From Syntrophorhabdaceae bacterium (lineage in GTDB: Bacteria > Desulfobacterota > Syntrophorhabdia > Syntrophorhabdales > Syntrophorhabdaceae), in contig JAOAGQ010000057.1 of NCBI GenBank assembly GCA_026415675.1, positions 1 through 60,279 of the forward strand: a stretch of 60,279 nucleotides of DNA. Direction: 5' to 3'. Each line of letters starts with the position of its first letter. Positions within the stretch are counted from its first letter, which is position 1. Both the position numbers and the translations under genes were made by a program. Below are positions 35,240 through 44,054 of this stretch, piece after piece. Below the pieces are notes generated by a model. That model was not told where the DNA came from. It saw only the letters and a program-made list of their open reading frames with translations, and did no database searches.

Positions 35240-36208
35240 CTACCTGAAATCAAGGATCACTTTCAGGGACTCTTTTGATAATGCCTTGTCGAAGGCCTCA
35301 AGGGCCTTCTCTGCCCTATAGACGGCCGTAATAAGAGGTTTAACATCGATATCTCCCATAGATAGGGCGGATATGGCAGGCAAAAACGGGCCGCATCGGG
35401 AACCAACTATCGTAACCTCATCTATCACTATGGGGGCAAGGTTCATCGATATATCAGGGGCCACCGTTGTCTTTAAGATAATTATACCCCTTGGTTTTAC
35501 AAATTCCATAGCGAGTTCGAAACCATAAGGAGAACCTGTTGCTTCAACGACGATATCGTACTCCTTTCTAATATCTATGCTTTTAAGGGTAACCGCCCTT
35601 ACCCCCTTTTCCTTAGGTATTTTGAGCTTCTCATCGTGTTTACCTAAGAGGGTCACATCAGCATGGATAAGCCTTAATGTTAAGGCGATCAAGATACCCA
35701 GTTTTCCATCGCCGAGGATCAGGGTTTTCTGGGCGGGCTTTATATGTATCTGCTCCAATATCTCGAATGTAGCGGCAAGGGGCTCGACAAAAACAGCCTC
35801 CTCATCCGTTAAATTGTCGGGGATGACATGGAGACTATCAACAGGAACGGTGACATATTCGGCAAAGGCACCGTCTTTTCCATTTATCCCCAGGGTCTTT
35901 CTGGAAGGGCAGTGCCTTTTGAGTTGAGAGGCGCAGTATTTGCACCTACCGCAACCAAAGTTTATCTCCCCCACCACCCTCTTTCCGATGAGGTCTTTCC
36001 TTTGGTTGCTTGTTGCTTCCACCGTACCTACAAATTCATGACCCAGTACACCTTGAAAACCGAGGTAGCCCTTTGTTATCTCGAGATCGGTGTTACAGAT
36101 ACCGGCGCATCTGACCCTTACCAAAGCCTCATCTTCCCCCATCTGGGGGACGGGGTAATCCTTTACGTATCTTAGTTTCCCATCGAAAATAATAGCCTTC
36201 ATCTCCAT
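35240..36208 (-). CDS. zinc-dependent medium-chain alcohol dehydrogenase family protein
   Basis: The 322-residue protein has the catalytic zinc ligand pattern CAGICNTDLE and GHEFVG. The structural zinc cluster is CGRCKYCASQLKRHC. A Rossmann fold follows, with TLILGDGKLGILIALT in place of the usual GxGxxG. It oxidises an alcohol or hydroxy group with NAD(P); the substrate is not evident. It is a little short for the family (about 340). Starts at 36208 and 36202 are equally possible. It is divergent from the molybdenum hydroxylase operon. Confidence 0.78.
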   Translation of the reverse strand: MEMKAIIFDGKLRYVKDYPVPQMGEDEALVRVRCAGICNTDLEITKGYLGFQGVLGHEFVGTVEATSNQRKDLIGKRVVGEINFGCGRCKYCASQLKRHCPSRKTLGINGKDGAFAEYVTVPVDSLHVIPDNLTDEEAVFVEPLAATFEILEQIHIKPAQKTLILGDGKLGILIALTLRLIHADVTLLGKHDEKLKIPKEKGVRAVTLKSIDIRKEYDIVVEATGSPYGFELAMEFVKPRGIIILKTTVAPDISMNLAPIVIDEVTIVGSRCGPFLPAISALSMGDIDVKPLITAVYRAEKALEAFDKALSKESLKVILDFR

Positions 36209-36230
36209 CTCTCGATTCTACCAATTTTTC

Positions 36231-36260
36231 TTGACTTTATCCACGTTTTGGTAATAAATT
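36231..36260 (+). promoter_or_regulatory. probable sigma-70 promoter of the molybdenum hydroxylase operon
   Basis: TTGACT (36231-36236) and TAAATT (36255-36260) are 18 bases apart. RNA would start near 36267, at the edge of the 23-bp palindrome. Confidence 0.4.
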
Positions 36261-36266
36261 GTGGTA

Positions 36267-36289
36267 TAAATTTCATATTATGAAATTTA
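36267..36289. promoter_or_regulatory. 23-bp palindrome, candidate operator
   Basis: TAAATTTCATA and TATGAAATTTA form perfect 11-bp arms around a single T. The site lies at the predicted start of the molybdenum hydroxylase transcript, 27 bases before the first ATG, so a bound protein would block transcription. No matching repressor gene is adjacent. Confidence 0.55.
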
Positions 36290-36315
36290 AAAGGACAAAG
36301 GGAAGGAGAAAGGCC

Positions 36316-37182
36316 ATGGAATACTTTAGAAGATTGCCGGAGTTTGACTATCTCTCCCCCCGTACCGTTGAGGAAGTTCTGTCCCTTATTAAGACGCATA
36401 AGGGCAAGGCAAAACTCTATGGAGGGGGAACGATAGTTCTCCACAGGATGAAGGGAAGGGTCTATAACATACCTTACCTTATAGGGTTAAAGGCCATCGA
36501 TGGTCTTGATAAAATTACAATCGATGGCACATCCCACATAAGGATAGGTGCCATGGTAAAGCATGGGGATATCGCTCAATCGATGGATGTAAAGAGGGTA
36601 TGCCCATTATTCGCGGAAACCTGTAGTATGCTCGGTACCCCCCAGATAAGGAATATGGGTACCATAGGGGGTAACGTGGCGTCTATGTTTGCAACGGCGG
36701 AGACCATGCCGGTTTTGGTTGCCCTCGGGGCAGAGGCAAAACTTGTGTCCCAAGAGGGGGAAAGGATCATACCGATAGAGGATATCCACAGGAACTTAAA
36801 AGGAAAAGAGATCATCACCGAGATAGTGATACCTCTACCTCCATCCGATGCAAAGACAGGTTATAAGAAGTTCGCCTTGAGGGAGCGTTTCGATTATGCA
36901 ACGGTATCGGCGGCAGTTCTCATACAGATGGATGGTGATAGGTGCGGGGAGATAAGGATAGGCTTAGGAGGGGTTACACTACCTACGAGGAGACCCTATG
37001 AGGCGGAGGAGGCCTTGAAGGGCAACCCATTAAACGATGAGGTAATAGAGAGGGTATCCACTTTGGCTGCCGAAAATAGCAGAACCGGGTCGGACATCAT
37101 GTTTTCAGCGGATTACAAAAAGAAGTTATTGAAGGTAATGGTGAAAAGGGCGATCCTTCAGGCGGTAAAGGGGGTGGCGTGA
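36316..37182 (+). CDS. molybdenum hydroxylase FAD-binding subunit (CoxM/XdhB-like)
   Basis: The 288-residue protein has the FAD domain motifs KLYGGGTIVLHRMK and TPQIRNMGTIGGNVAS, and the C-terminal CO-dehydrogenase flavoprotein domain (GLGGVTLPTRRPYEAEE). The region after GGNVAS runs straight on and lacks the Cys-rich insertion that holds the extra [4Fe-4S] cluster in 4-hydroxybenzoyl-CoA reductase. I use ATG 36316, 7 bases after AAGGAGAA; an upstream frame starts inside the palindrome region. First of three overlapping subunit genes. Confidence 0.87.
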   Translation: MEYFRRLPEFDYLSPRTVEEVLSLIKTHKGKAKLYGGGTIVLHRMKGRVYNIPYLIGLKAIDGLDKITIDGTSHIRIGAMVKHGDIAQSMDVKRVCPLFAETCSMLGTPQIRNMGTIGGNVASMFATAETMPVLVALGAEAKLVSQEGERIIPIEDIHRNLKGKEIITEIVIPLPPSDAKTGYKKFALRERFDYATVSAAVLIQMDGDRCGEIRIGLGGVTLPTRRPYEAEEALKGNPLNDEVIERVSTLAAENSRTGSDIMFSADYKKKLLKVMVKRAILQAVKGVA

Positions 37183-37661
37183 TGAAACACGATATAGTAC
37201 TCAAGATAAATAACGAAACCCATAGAATAACGGTGGATAGTAGAAGAACCCTCCTCGAGGTGATAAGGGAGGAGATTGGTCTTACCGGCACAAAAGAGAT
37301 GTGTAATAAAGGTGATTGTGGGAGCTGTACGGTCCTTTTAGACGGAAGACCGGTGCTTTCGTGTATGATGCTTGCAGTGGAGGCGGATGGGAAGGAGATC
37401 CTTACCATAGAGGGCCTTGCAGGGGAAAAGAACAGCCTTCATCCTATCCAGCAGGCATTTGTGGAGAGCGGGGCAATCCAGTGCGGTTACTGCACCCCGG
37501 GCTTTATCATGTCTGCCAAGGCACTACTCGATAAGAATAAAGACCCGAATGTGGATGAGATAAAGAATGCGATTTCAAACCACATATGCCGCTGTACCGG
37601 TTATGTGCAGATCATAGAGGCTATTGGAAGGGCGGCAAAGATATTGGGAGGTGTGGAATGA
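37182..37661 (+). CDS. molybdenum hydroxylase [2Fe-2S] subunit (CoxS/XdhC-like)
   Basis: The 159-residue protein binds two [2Fe-2S] clusters. The plant-ferredoxin cluster is CNKGDCGSCTVLLDGRPVLSC and the second is in QCGYCTPGF and HICRCTGY. It passes electrons from molybdenum to FAD. Its ATG shares a base with the FAD subunit stop (TGATG), and it overlaps the large subunit by 4 bases. Confidence 0.93.
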   Translation: MKHDIVLKINNETHRITVDSRRTLLEVIREEIGLTGTKEMCNKGDCGSCTVLLDGRPVLSCMMLAVEADGKEILTIEGLAGEKNSLHPIQQAFVESGAIQCGYCTPGFIMSAKALLDKNKDPNVDEIKNAISNHICRCTGYVQIIEAIGRAAKILGGVE

Positions 37662-39970
37662 AGAGGGAGAGCTTGATAGGAAAAGATATCCCGAGGATCG
37701 ATTCCCCGGAGAAGGCCCTGGGAAGGGCAAAGTTTGCAGCGGATATCGTACTGCCGGGTATGCTCTATGCAAAAGTGGTGAGGAGCCCCTACGCCCATGC
37801 AAGGATATTGAACATAGATACAAGCAAGGCGGCGAGCTTACCCGGGGTTAAGGCGGTTGTAACAGGTATTGAGGATACGCCGAGGGGTGGCCTCTTCGGT
37901 ATTGTCTCGTACACGAAAGACCAGGTTCTCCTACCCTATGACAAGGTGAGGTATTACGGGGAAGAGGTTGCGGCGGTGGCAGCGATAGACGAAGATACGG
38001 CGGAAGAGGCGGCAGAGTTGATAAAGGTTGATTATGAACCTTTGCCTTTTGTGCTAAACGTGGAGGATGCACTGAAAGAGGGAGCCCCCCTCGTCCATGA
38101 GGATAAACCCGGCAATATCGCCGCCCGTTACCTCGTCAATGAAGGAAACGTGGAAGAGGCCTTTATAAACAGTGATTATGTATGGGAGAAGACCTTTACA
38201 TGTGAGGTGGCAAGCCATGCCCTCCCCGAGCCCTATACCGCCATTGCGAGCTATGAGCCCTCGGGGAAGATGAACCTCTGGATGCAGACCCAGTGCCCCT
38301 TTCAGACGAGGCAGGCCTTAAGCAATACCTTGAAGCTGCCTTTAAGCGACATAAGGATACACTCCATACCCATGGGAGGGGGCCATGGTGGCAGGTCCGA
38401 TACGTTTCCTGCCGCATTCATCGCCTGCCTTTTATCAAAAAAGACAGGCCGTCCCGTACAGGTAAAACTCTCAAGAGAAGAGATTGAAGACTGTATGAGG
38501 GACAAGGCATCGAAGATATGGCATATAAAGGTGGGATTTAAAAAAGACGGCACAATAACGGCAAGGGATATAAAGATGACCCTTGAATGCGGGGCATATG
38601 CGAGTAGTTCTATTGTAGAGCTTTGGGTACCCCTTCTCATAGACGAAGTTCTGTGGCGTACCGAGAGTTACAGATACTTTGGTGAACTCGTATATACGAA
38701 TAAGACCATAAGCTCCATGATGAGGACCCGCGCCCACGTTGGCCCAATGTCCATGGAGGTCTGTTTTGAGCAGGCAGGCGAGGCCTTAGGTATTGACCCA
38801 GTGGAACTGAGATTAAAGAACGCTCTGCAGACCGGAGAGGTATCTCCGACAAAATCGACGATAACGAGTTCGGGTCTTAAGGATTCCATAAAAATTGCCG
38901 TTGAAAAATCAGGGTACAGGGAAAAGAAGGGGAGACTCGGAGCAAGAAGGGGCATAGGATTGGGTTCAGGAAATATGCAGTCGATGTTCTACATGGGGTT
39001 CAGGAGCGGTTCAACGGCATTTATAAAATTCAACGACGACGGGAGTTGTACCCTCTTTACGGGAAACTGTGATTTGGGCCAGGGAAACCAGACCTTATTC
39101 ACCCAGATAGTCGCAGAAGAACTCGGCATCGATATGAAGGATGTGAAGCTCTGTTATGGGGATACAGAACTATGCTACCAGGATCCGGGGACATACTCCA
39201 TGTCCGCCACAGTCGTCTCCGGCAGTGCCGTCAGGAAGGCGGCCCTCGATGCAAAAAGGCGTTTACTCGAGGTGGCAGGGGACCTCCTCGATGTATCGTG
39301 GGAGGAGGTGGAGATGGAGGGAAAGGAGTTTTCCGTCAGATACAGGAGGGGGAAGGGGAAGACCGTATCTCTGAAAGAGGTCTGTAGAACCGCCTTTAAA
39401 AGGGGTAAGCCGATCTTTGGATTCGGTGACCACAGGGCAAGGGTCGACTACTCCGATTTTAACATGGACCTGAACATACCTTACAGCGAGAGGACTTATG
39501 GTCAGAAGGTGGCGGCCTACTCTTACGGTACAACTGTTGTGGAGCTTGAGGTGGACTGTGAGACAGGGAAGATAAAAATAGACCGTATATGGGCTGTAAA
39601 TGACTGCGGTACGGTGATAAACCCTTTGCTTGTAAAGGGCAATATGCACGGGCAGTTGAATTTCATGATAGGCCATGGTCTTTATGAGATGAACAGATGG
39701 GATATAAGGACAGGCCGTAAGCTCACAAGCGATTTCAGGAGTTACAAAGTACCTACCGCAAACGAGATACCGGATATAGAGACGTATTTTGTTGGCAAAC
39801 CGGATCCGAACGGCCCTTACGGGGCAAAAGAAGGCTCCCTCGGTTTTGGTTGTGGGCTTCACGGTGCAATAGCAAACGCCATACACGATGCAACAGGGGT
39901 ATGGCTTTACGATGTTCCGTTCACCCCGGAGAGGGTCCTTAAGGCACTGGAAGAGAGGGGTATAAAGTGA
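37658..39970 (+). CDS. molybdenum hydroxylase large subunit, molybdopterin-binding (CoxL/XdhA-like)
   Basis: The 770-residue catalytic subunit starts GKDIPRIDSPEKALGRAKFAADI. It carries MGGGHGGRSDTFPAAF and TGNCDLGQGNQTLF at the cofactor. The base-catalyst Glu is in PYGAKEGSLGFG near the C-terminus. The family hydroxylates or reduces aromatic, purine or aldehyde substrates at a Mo-pterin centre. The start overlaps the [2Fe-2S] subunit stop (ATGA). The substrate is not readable; an aromatic or CoA-linked compound is possible from context. A cofactor sulfurase or chaperone gene is not nearby. Confidence 0.9.
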   Translation: MKRESLIGKDIPRIDSPEKALGRAKFAADIVLPGMLYAKVVRSPYAHARILNIDTSKAASLPGVKAVVTGIEDTPRGGLFGIVSYTKDQVLLPYDKVRYYGEEVAAVAAIDEDTAEEAAELIKVDYEPLPFVLNVEDALKEGAPLVHEDKPGNIAARYLVNEGNVEEAFINSDYVWEKTFTCEVASHALPEPYTAIASYEPSGKMNLWMQTQCPFQTRQALSNTLKLPLSDIRIHSIPMGGGHGGRSDTFPAAFIACLLSKKTGRPVQVKLSREEIEDCMRDKASKIWHIKVGFKKDGTITARDIKMTLECGAYASSSIVELWVPLLIDEVLWRTESYRYFGELVYTNKTISSMMRTRAHVGPMSMEVCFEQAGEALGIDPVELRLKNALQTGEVSPTKSTITSSGLKDSIKIAVEKSGYREKKGRLGARRGIGLGSGNMQSMFYMGFRSGSTAFIKFNDDGSCTLFTGNCDLGQGNQTLFTQIVAEELGIDMKDVKLCYGDTELCYQDPGTYSMSATVVSGSAVRKAALDAKRRLLEVAGDLLDVSWEEVEMEGKEFSVRYRRGKGKTVSLKEVCRTAFKRGKPIFGFGDHRARVDYSDFNMDLNIPYSERTYGQKVAAYSYGTTVVELEVDCETGKIKIDRIWAVNDCGTVINPLLVKGNMHGQLNFMIGHGLYEMNRWDIRTGRKLTSDFRSYKVPTANEIPDIETYFVGKPDPNGPYGAKEGSLGFGCGLHGAIANAIHDATGVWLYDVPFTPERVLKALEERGIK

Positions 39971-39983
39971 AATAAGACAAGTG

Positions 39984-40045
39984 ATGACGGAGGGGTTGAA
40001 TCGTATTTTTATCCATGTTATAAAAACGATTCACCCACTCGTCAT
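39984..40045. repeat. long imperfect hairpin ending at the nth start codon
   Basis: The arms run from ATGACG (39984-39989) to CGTCAT (40040-40045). They include GGGGTTGAATCG/CGATTCACCC and ATTTTTAT/ATAAAAAC with a few mismatches. The whole intergenic region folds on itself, and the last base is next to the nth ATG. There is no Shine-Dalgarno sequence and no T-run after it. It may be a translation control element or a small repeat insertion. Confidence 0.55.
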
Positions 40046-40684
40046 ATGGATATAAGGATAGATGAATTCATTCAAAGATTAAAAGAGATGCATGGTGAAC
40101 CGAGGTGTGAGCTTGCATTTACAAACCCCCTTGAGCTCACCGTAGCTACCGTTTTGTCTGCCCAGTGTACAGATGAGAGGGTAAACAGGGTAACTGCCGG
40201 ACTTTTCAAAAAATATACGACCCTCGATGACTACCTAAAAGTCCCTATAGAAGAACTGGAAGAGGATATAAGACCTACCGGTTTTTACAGGAACAAGGCT
40301 AAAGCGATCAAAAACATAGTACGGGAAATAAAGGACAGGTTTCACGGGGAGGTACCAAGGGATATAGATACTTTTGCAACGGTAAAAGGTATTGGAAGGA
40401 AGTCGGCGAATATGATCATAGGTCTCGCATACAAAGTGCCGGCGGTGATAGTTGATACCCATGTGATAAGGGTCTCAGAGAGGCTTGGACTCACCCGTGA
40501 AGAAGATCCAGAAAAGATTGAAAAGGATTTAAGGAGGATCGTACCTGTTGATATGTGGACGGATCTCTCCCTCCTTCTGATACTCCACGGAAGGTACATC
40601 TGCAAGGCAAAAAGGCCTGAGTGTAAGAGATGCCTACTCACCAAAAACTGTGAGTATTTCAAAAAGGGTCTTGGAACGGAATAA
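40046..40684 (+). CDS. nth: endonuclease III
   Basis: This 212-residue DNA glycosylase/AP lyase removes oxidised pyrimidines. The helix-hairpin-helix VKGIGRKSANMIIG carries catalytic Lys119, and VDTHVIRVSERL carries Asp137 (E. coli Lys120 and Asp138). The [4Fe-4S] loop is C-x6-C-x2-C-x5-C in CKAKRPECKRCLLTKNC. The start matches the family length but has no ribosome site; a long hairpin directly precedes it. Confidence 0.95.
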   Translation: MDIRIDEFIQRLKEMHGEPRCELAFTNPLELTVATVLSAQCTDERVNRVTAGLFKKYTTLDDYLKVPIEELEEDIRPTGFYRNKAKAIKNIVREIKDRFHGEVPRDIDTFATVKGIGRKSANMIIGLAYKVPAVIVDTHVIRVSERLGLTREEDPEKIEKDLRRIVPVDMWTDLSLLLILHGRYICKAKRPECKRCLLTKNCEYFKKGLGTE

Positions 40685-40708
40685 GAAGAGAAATCTACGG
40701 AGGTATAG

Positions 40709-42604
40709 ATGTCATTCGACGAGATGGAAAACTTAAAAGAAGAAGACATAAAGAGGCTTGAAGAGTTATCCCGCCTTGCAAAAGGAGATATCCTCACCAT
40801 GACGACTTTAGCAGGCAGTGGCCATCCCGGTGGTTCCATGTCCTCCCTCGACATGTATCTAACGGTATTTTCATACGCGAAACTAAACGGTGAGCTTAGA
40901 GACAGGGTTATCGTGAGTCATGGCCACACATCCCCCGGGGTATACGCTGCCCTTGCAAGGCTTAACTATCTGCCCTTAGACGATGTGGTTGCCTTTTTTC
41001 GTAAGGGAGGGAGTCCCTATGAGGGTCATGTGGTGAAGGGCATACCTTTTATCGACTGGTCAACGGGGAATCTCGGACAGGGTCTATCCGCTGCCTGCGG
41101 TTTTGCGATAGAGAGCAGAATAAAAAGAAAAGGGAATCATGTATATGTCTTCATGGGGGACGGCGAACAGCAGAAGGGGCAGATAGGGGAGGCAAGGAGG
41201 TTTGCCTTTAAGTACGGGTTAAACAACATCACCGTTCTCATAGATTATAACCGTCTCCAGATAAGTGGGGGAATAGACACCGTTATGCCCCAGAACATCA
41301 TAGAGAACTATCTTTCCGATGGCTGGTATGTGATCGAGATTGATGGTCATAACTTCAGTGAGATATATAAAGCCATAAGAAGGGCGAGAGAAGAACCTAA
41401 ACCGGTGTGTATCCTTGCCCATACCAGTATGGGTAAGGGGGTTCCTTTTATGGAGAACAGGGAGAAATATCACGGCAGTCCTTTGAACGAAAAGGAATAC
41501 GAAGAGGCGATGAAAATCTTGGGCCTTGAAAATAGGCTTGATGTGTATAGGGAGATGAGAAAGGGGGTATGGAGATTCACGCCCACTTATAATACCGTTG
41601 AGATAGAGGTAGATACAGGTACCCCTTTTACGTATGAGAAAGAGGGTCTTGACAACAGGACTGCCTTTGGAAAGACGTTAAAGGATTTAGGGGACAAAAA
41701 TATAGGGAAGGGATGGGATATATGCGTATTCGACTGTGACCTTGCAAGTTCTGTAAAGACAGGAGATTTTGCAAAGGCGTATCCTGATCATTTCTTTCAG
41801 GGGGGTATACAGGAGCACAATACCGCTACAGTCGCAGGGGCCCTATCTACAACGGGGATACTCACGTTTTTTGCCGATTTCGGTGTCTTCGGGATCGATG
41901 AGACATTTAACCAGGCAAGACTAAACGATATAAACAGGACAAACCTGAAACTCATCCTCACCCATGTGGGTCTTGATGTGGGACCCGACGGAAAGACACA
42001 CCAGTGCATAGATTACATAGGCCTCTCAAGGGGTCTTTACAATTTCAAGACCATAGTTCCCTGTGACCCAAACCAGATGGACAGGGTAATAAGGTATGTT
42101 GCAAAGACCGAGGGGAATTTTATAGTTGCCATGGGGAGAAACCGTTGGCCGATCATCAGGGATAAAAACGAAAAGCCCTTCTTCGGCAACGGCTATGAGT
42201 TTGTTTACGGAAAGATGGACCTTGTCCGTGAAGGCAGGGATATCGCCATCATCACCTATGGGGGTATGGTATCACGGGCTATAAAAATAAGGGAGGAACT
42301 ATCAAAAAAGGGTATATCCGTTGCAGTTATAAACATGCCCTGTGTTTTCGAGGTGGATGAGAGTGTGATGGAGACCGTCCTATTGATACCAAATATCGTA
42401 ACCTATGAGGACCATAATATTTTTACCGGCATTGCCCCTGTCATTACCGGATATTTATTGAGGAAAGGCTACAGGGGCATCTTCACATCTTACGGCGTAA
42501 AGAGATACGGGGCATCGGGGGAGACAGAGGAGGTCATGTCGATTGAAGGCCTGGACGAGGCATCTATGGTGGACTCACTGTTGAATATTATTAAAAATAA
42601 ATAG
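40709..42604 (+). CDS. tkt: transketolase
   Basis: The 631-residue single-chain enzyme moves two-carbon units in the pentose phosphate pathway using thiamine diphosphate. Motifs are AGSGHPGGSMSSLDMY, SHGHTSPGVYAALA, and the cofactor site MGDGEQQKGQIGEARRFA with NRLQISG. The pyrimidine-side Glu is in FFQGGIQEHNTATVAG. It is 24 bases after nth, with ACGGAGG before the ATG, and 12 bases before the AICAR transformylase gene. Confidence 0.88.
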   Translation: MSFDEMENLKEEDIKRLEELSRLAKGDILTMTTLAGSGHPGGSMSSLDMYLTVFSYAKLNGELRDRVIVSHGHTSPGVYAALARLNYLPLDDVVAFFRKGGSPYEGHVVKGIPFIDWSTGNLGQGLSAACGFAIESRIKRKGNHVYVFMGDGEQQKGQIGEARRFAFKYGLNNITVLIDYNRLQISGGIDTVMPQNIIENYLSDGWYVIEIDGHNFSEIYKAIRRAREEPKPVCILAHTSMGKGVPFMENREKYHGSPLNEKEYEEAMKILGLENRLDVYREMRKGVWRFTPTYNTVEIEVDTGTPFTYEKEGLDNRTAFGKTLKDLGDKNIGKGWDICVFDCDLASSVKTGDFAKAYPDHFFQGGIQEHNTATVAGALSTTGILTFFADFGVFGIDETFNQARLNDINRTNLKLILTHVGLDVGPDGKTHQCIDYIGLSRGLYNFKTIVPCDPNQMDRVIRYVAKTEGNFIVAMGRNRWPIIRDKNEKPFFGNGYEFVYGKMDLVREGRDIAIITYGGMVSRAIKIREELSKKGISVAVINMPCVFEVDESVMETVLLIPNIVTYEDHNIFTGIAPVITGYLLRKGYRGIFTSYGVKRYGASGETEEVMSIEGLDEASMVDSLLNIIKNK

Positions 42605-42616
42605 AAGGGGTGATTT

Positions 42617-43903
42617 ATGGAAGATATAAAGGGTATGTACAAAAAGGTCGTGAAGGACAATTTTCCAGACGTAATAAAGATAGATATGGGAGGTCAGGTA
42701 CTCGAATATAGAAAAAAGATCTGGAATATTTATGATCCCGACGAAGGATGTAATGTGGAGAGGGGATTGCGGTACGGTGAGAATCCTGACCAGCCTTCGG
42801 CCATGTATGAACTCATAAACGGTAATATCCTCCTCGGGGATGTGAGGTTTTTTGATTTTAAGGGTGGACTTACAAGTAAGGTGAAGGAAGAGGATATGCT
42901 CCAGGTGGGTAAACATCCAGGAAAGATAAACCTCACGGATGTGGATAATGCCTTGAATATATTGAAATTCCTCGATAGGGGGCCTGCTTGTGCGATCATG
43001 AAACATAATAACCCCTGCGGGGTCGCATACGGTTCGACTATGGCAGAGGCGTTCGAAAAGGCCTTCTGGTGTGATAGGATTGCGGCGTTCGGTGGGGCTG
43101 TGGTGATGACGAGGACCGTTGATATAGAGACGGCAGAGGCGATGGTGCCTTACTACTTTGAGGTAGTCTGTGCCCCGGACTTCGATGGGGGGGCTCTTAA
43201 CATACTCAAGAAATGGAAGAACCTGAGGATATTACAGATAAAAGAGATAGAGAGACTGAAGGAGTATAAATTTAAAAGAATCATAGACATAAAGTCCCTC
43301 ATGGATGGAGGTCTTGTGCTCCAGGAATCACAGCCCTTCAGGATAAAAGGTAGAGAGGACTTAAGGCCTGCGGAGGCCACATATAAGGGAAAGACATACA
43401 GGATAAAGAGACTCCCCACCGATAGGGAGTACGATGATATGCTCTTCGGGTGGTATGTGGAAAAAGGGGTGAGTTCCAATTCGGCCCTATTTGTGAAGGA
43501 TGGGGCAACCGTTGCCATAGGCACAGGGGAGCAGGACAGGGTAGGTGTTGTTGAGATAGCGATCTTCAAGGCGTACACAAAGTTTATGGATAAAGAGGTC
43601 TTCAAGAAGTATGGGGTGCCCTATGCGGTATTCAAACTTGAGGCAGAAAAAGGGATGAGGAAGATGGAGGAACTATCCGACATAGAGGCGTATACACGGA
43701 AAATGAAGGCAGGACTTGCCGGCTCTGTTCTTGTTTCCGATGGTTTCTTCCCCTTCCGGGATGGGGTAGATGCAGGGATCAAGGAGGGTATAACAGGGGT
43801 CATACAACCAGGGGGGTCGGAGAGGGACTTCGAGGTCATAGAGGCCTGTAACGAGGCGGATGTTACAATGGTCTTTACAGGGCAGAGACTCTTCAAGCAT
43901 TAA
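42617..43903 (+). CDS. purH: AICAR transformylase, stand-alone domain of PurH
   Basis: The 428-residue protein contains the AICAR formyltransferase domain of PurH, beginning near LRYGENPDQPSAMYEL. The catalytic pair Lys129-His130 is in KHNNPCG, and FIFPFRDG-like SDGFFPFRDGVDAG and VIQPGGSERDFEV are present. The first 50 residues do not match the IMP cyclohydrolase domain, so the last purine step must be done by another protein. This split form is sometimes called PurV. GAAGGGGTG precedes the ATG. A strong terminator follows. Confidence 0.85.
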   Translation: MEDIKGMYKKVVKDNFPDVIKIDMGGQVLEYRKKIWNIYDPDEGCNVERGLRYGENPDQPSAMYELINGNILLGDVRFFDFKGGLTSKVKEEDMLQVGKHPGKINLTDVDNALNILKFLDRGPACAIMKHNNPCGVAYGSTMAEAFEKAFWCDRIAAFGGAVVMTRTVDIETAEAMVPYYFEVVCAPDFDGGALNILKKWKNLRILQIKEIERLKEYKFKRIIDIKSLMDGGLVLQESQPFRIKGREDLRPAEATYKGKTYRIKRLPTDREYDDMLFGWYVEKGVSSNSALFVKDGATVAIGTGEQDRVGVVEIAIFKAYTKFMDKEVFKKYGVPYAVFKLEAEKGMRKMEELSDIEAYTRKMKAGLAGSVLVSDGFFPFRDGVDAGIKEGITGVIQPGGSERDFEVIEACNEADVTMVFTGQRLFKH

Positions 43904-43929
43904 AACCGTACACAATCACCGAACATATC

Positions 43930-43967
43930 CATGGGGTAATTTTCTTAAAAATTACCCCATGTTTTTT
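43930..43967 (+). terminator. intrinsic terminator after purH
   Basis: CATGGGGTAATTTT (43930-43943) pairs with AAAATTACCCCATG (43948-43961), followed by six T's. It ends the nth-tkt-purH transcript. Confidence 0.92.
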
Positions 43968-43977
43968 ATATTTTATA

Positions 43978-44007
43978 TTGACAAGATACCCCTGTTAAAA
44001 ATATAAT
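43978..44007 (+). promoter_or_regulatory. strong sigma-70 promoter of gcdA
   Basis: TTGACA (43978-43983) and TATAAT (44002-44007) are both consensus, 18 bases apart. RNA would start near 44014, about 40 bases before the ATG. Confidence 0.8.
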
Positions 44008-44054
44008 TGTGAAATAAATAACAAATACTCATCAAACCCACTGGAGGTAATTAT

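Noticed and set aside
36316-39970. 4-hydroxybenzoyl-CoA reductase (hcrABC) assignment
   Set aside because: The FAD subunit lacks the [4Fe-4S] insertion of that enzyme, so only the broad family can be stated.
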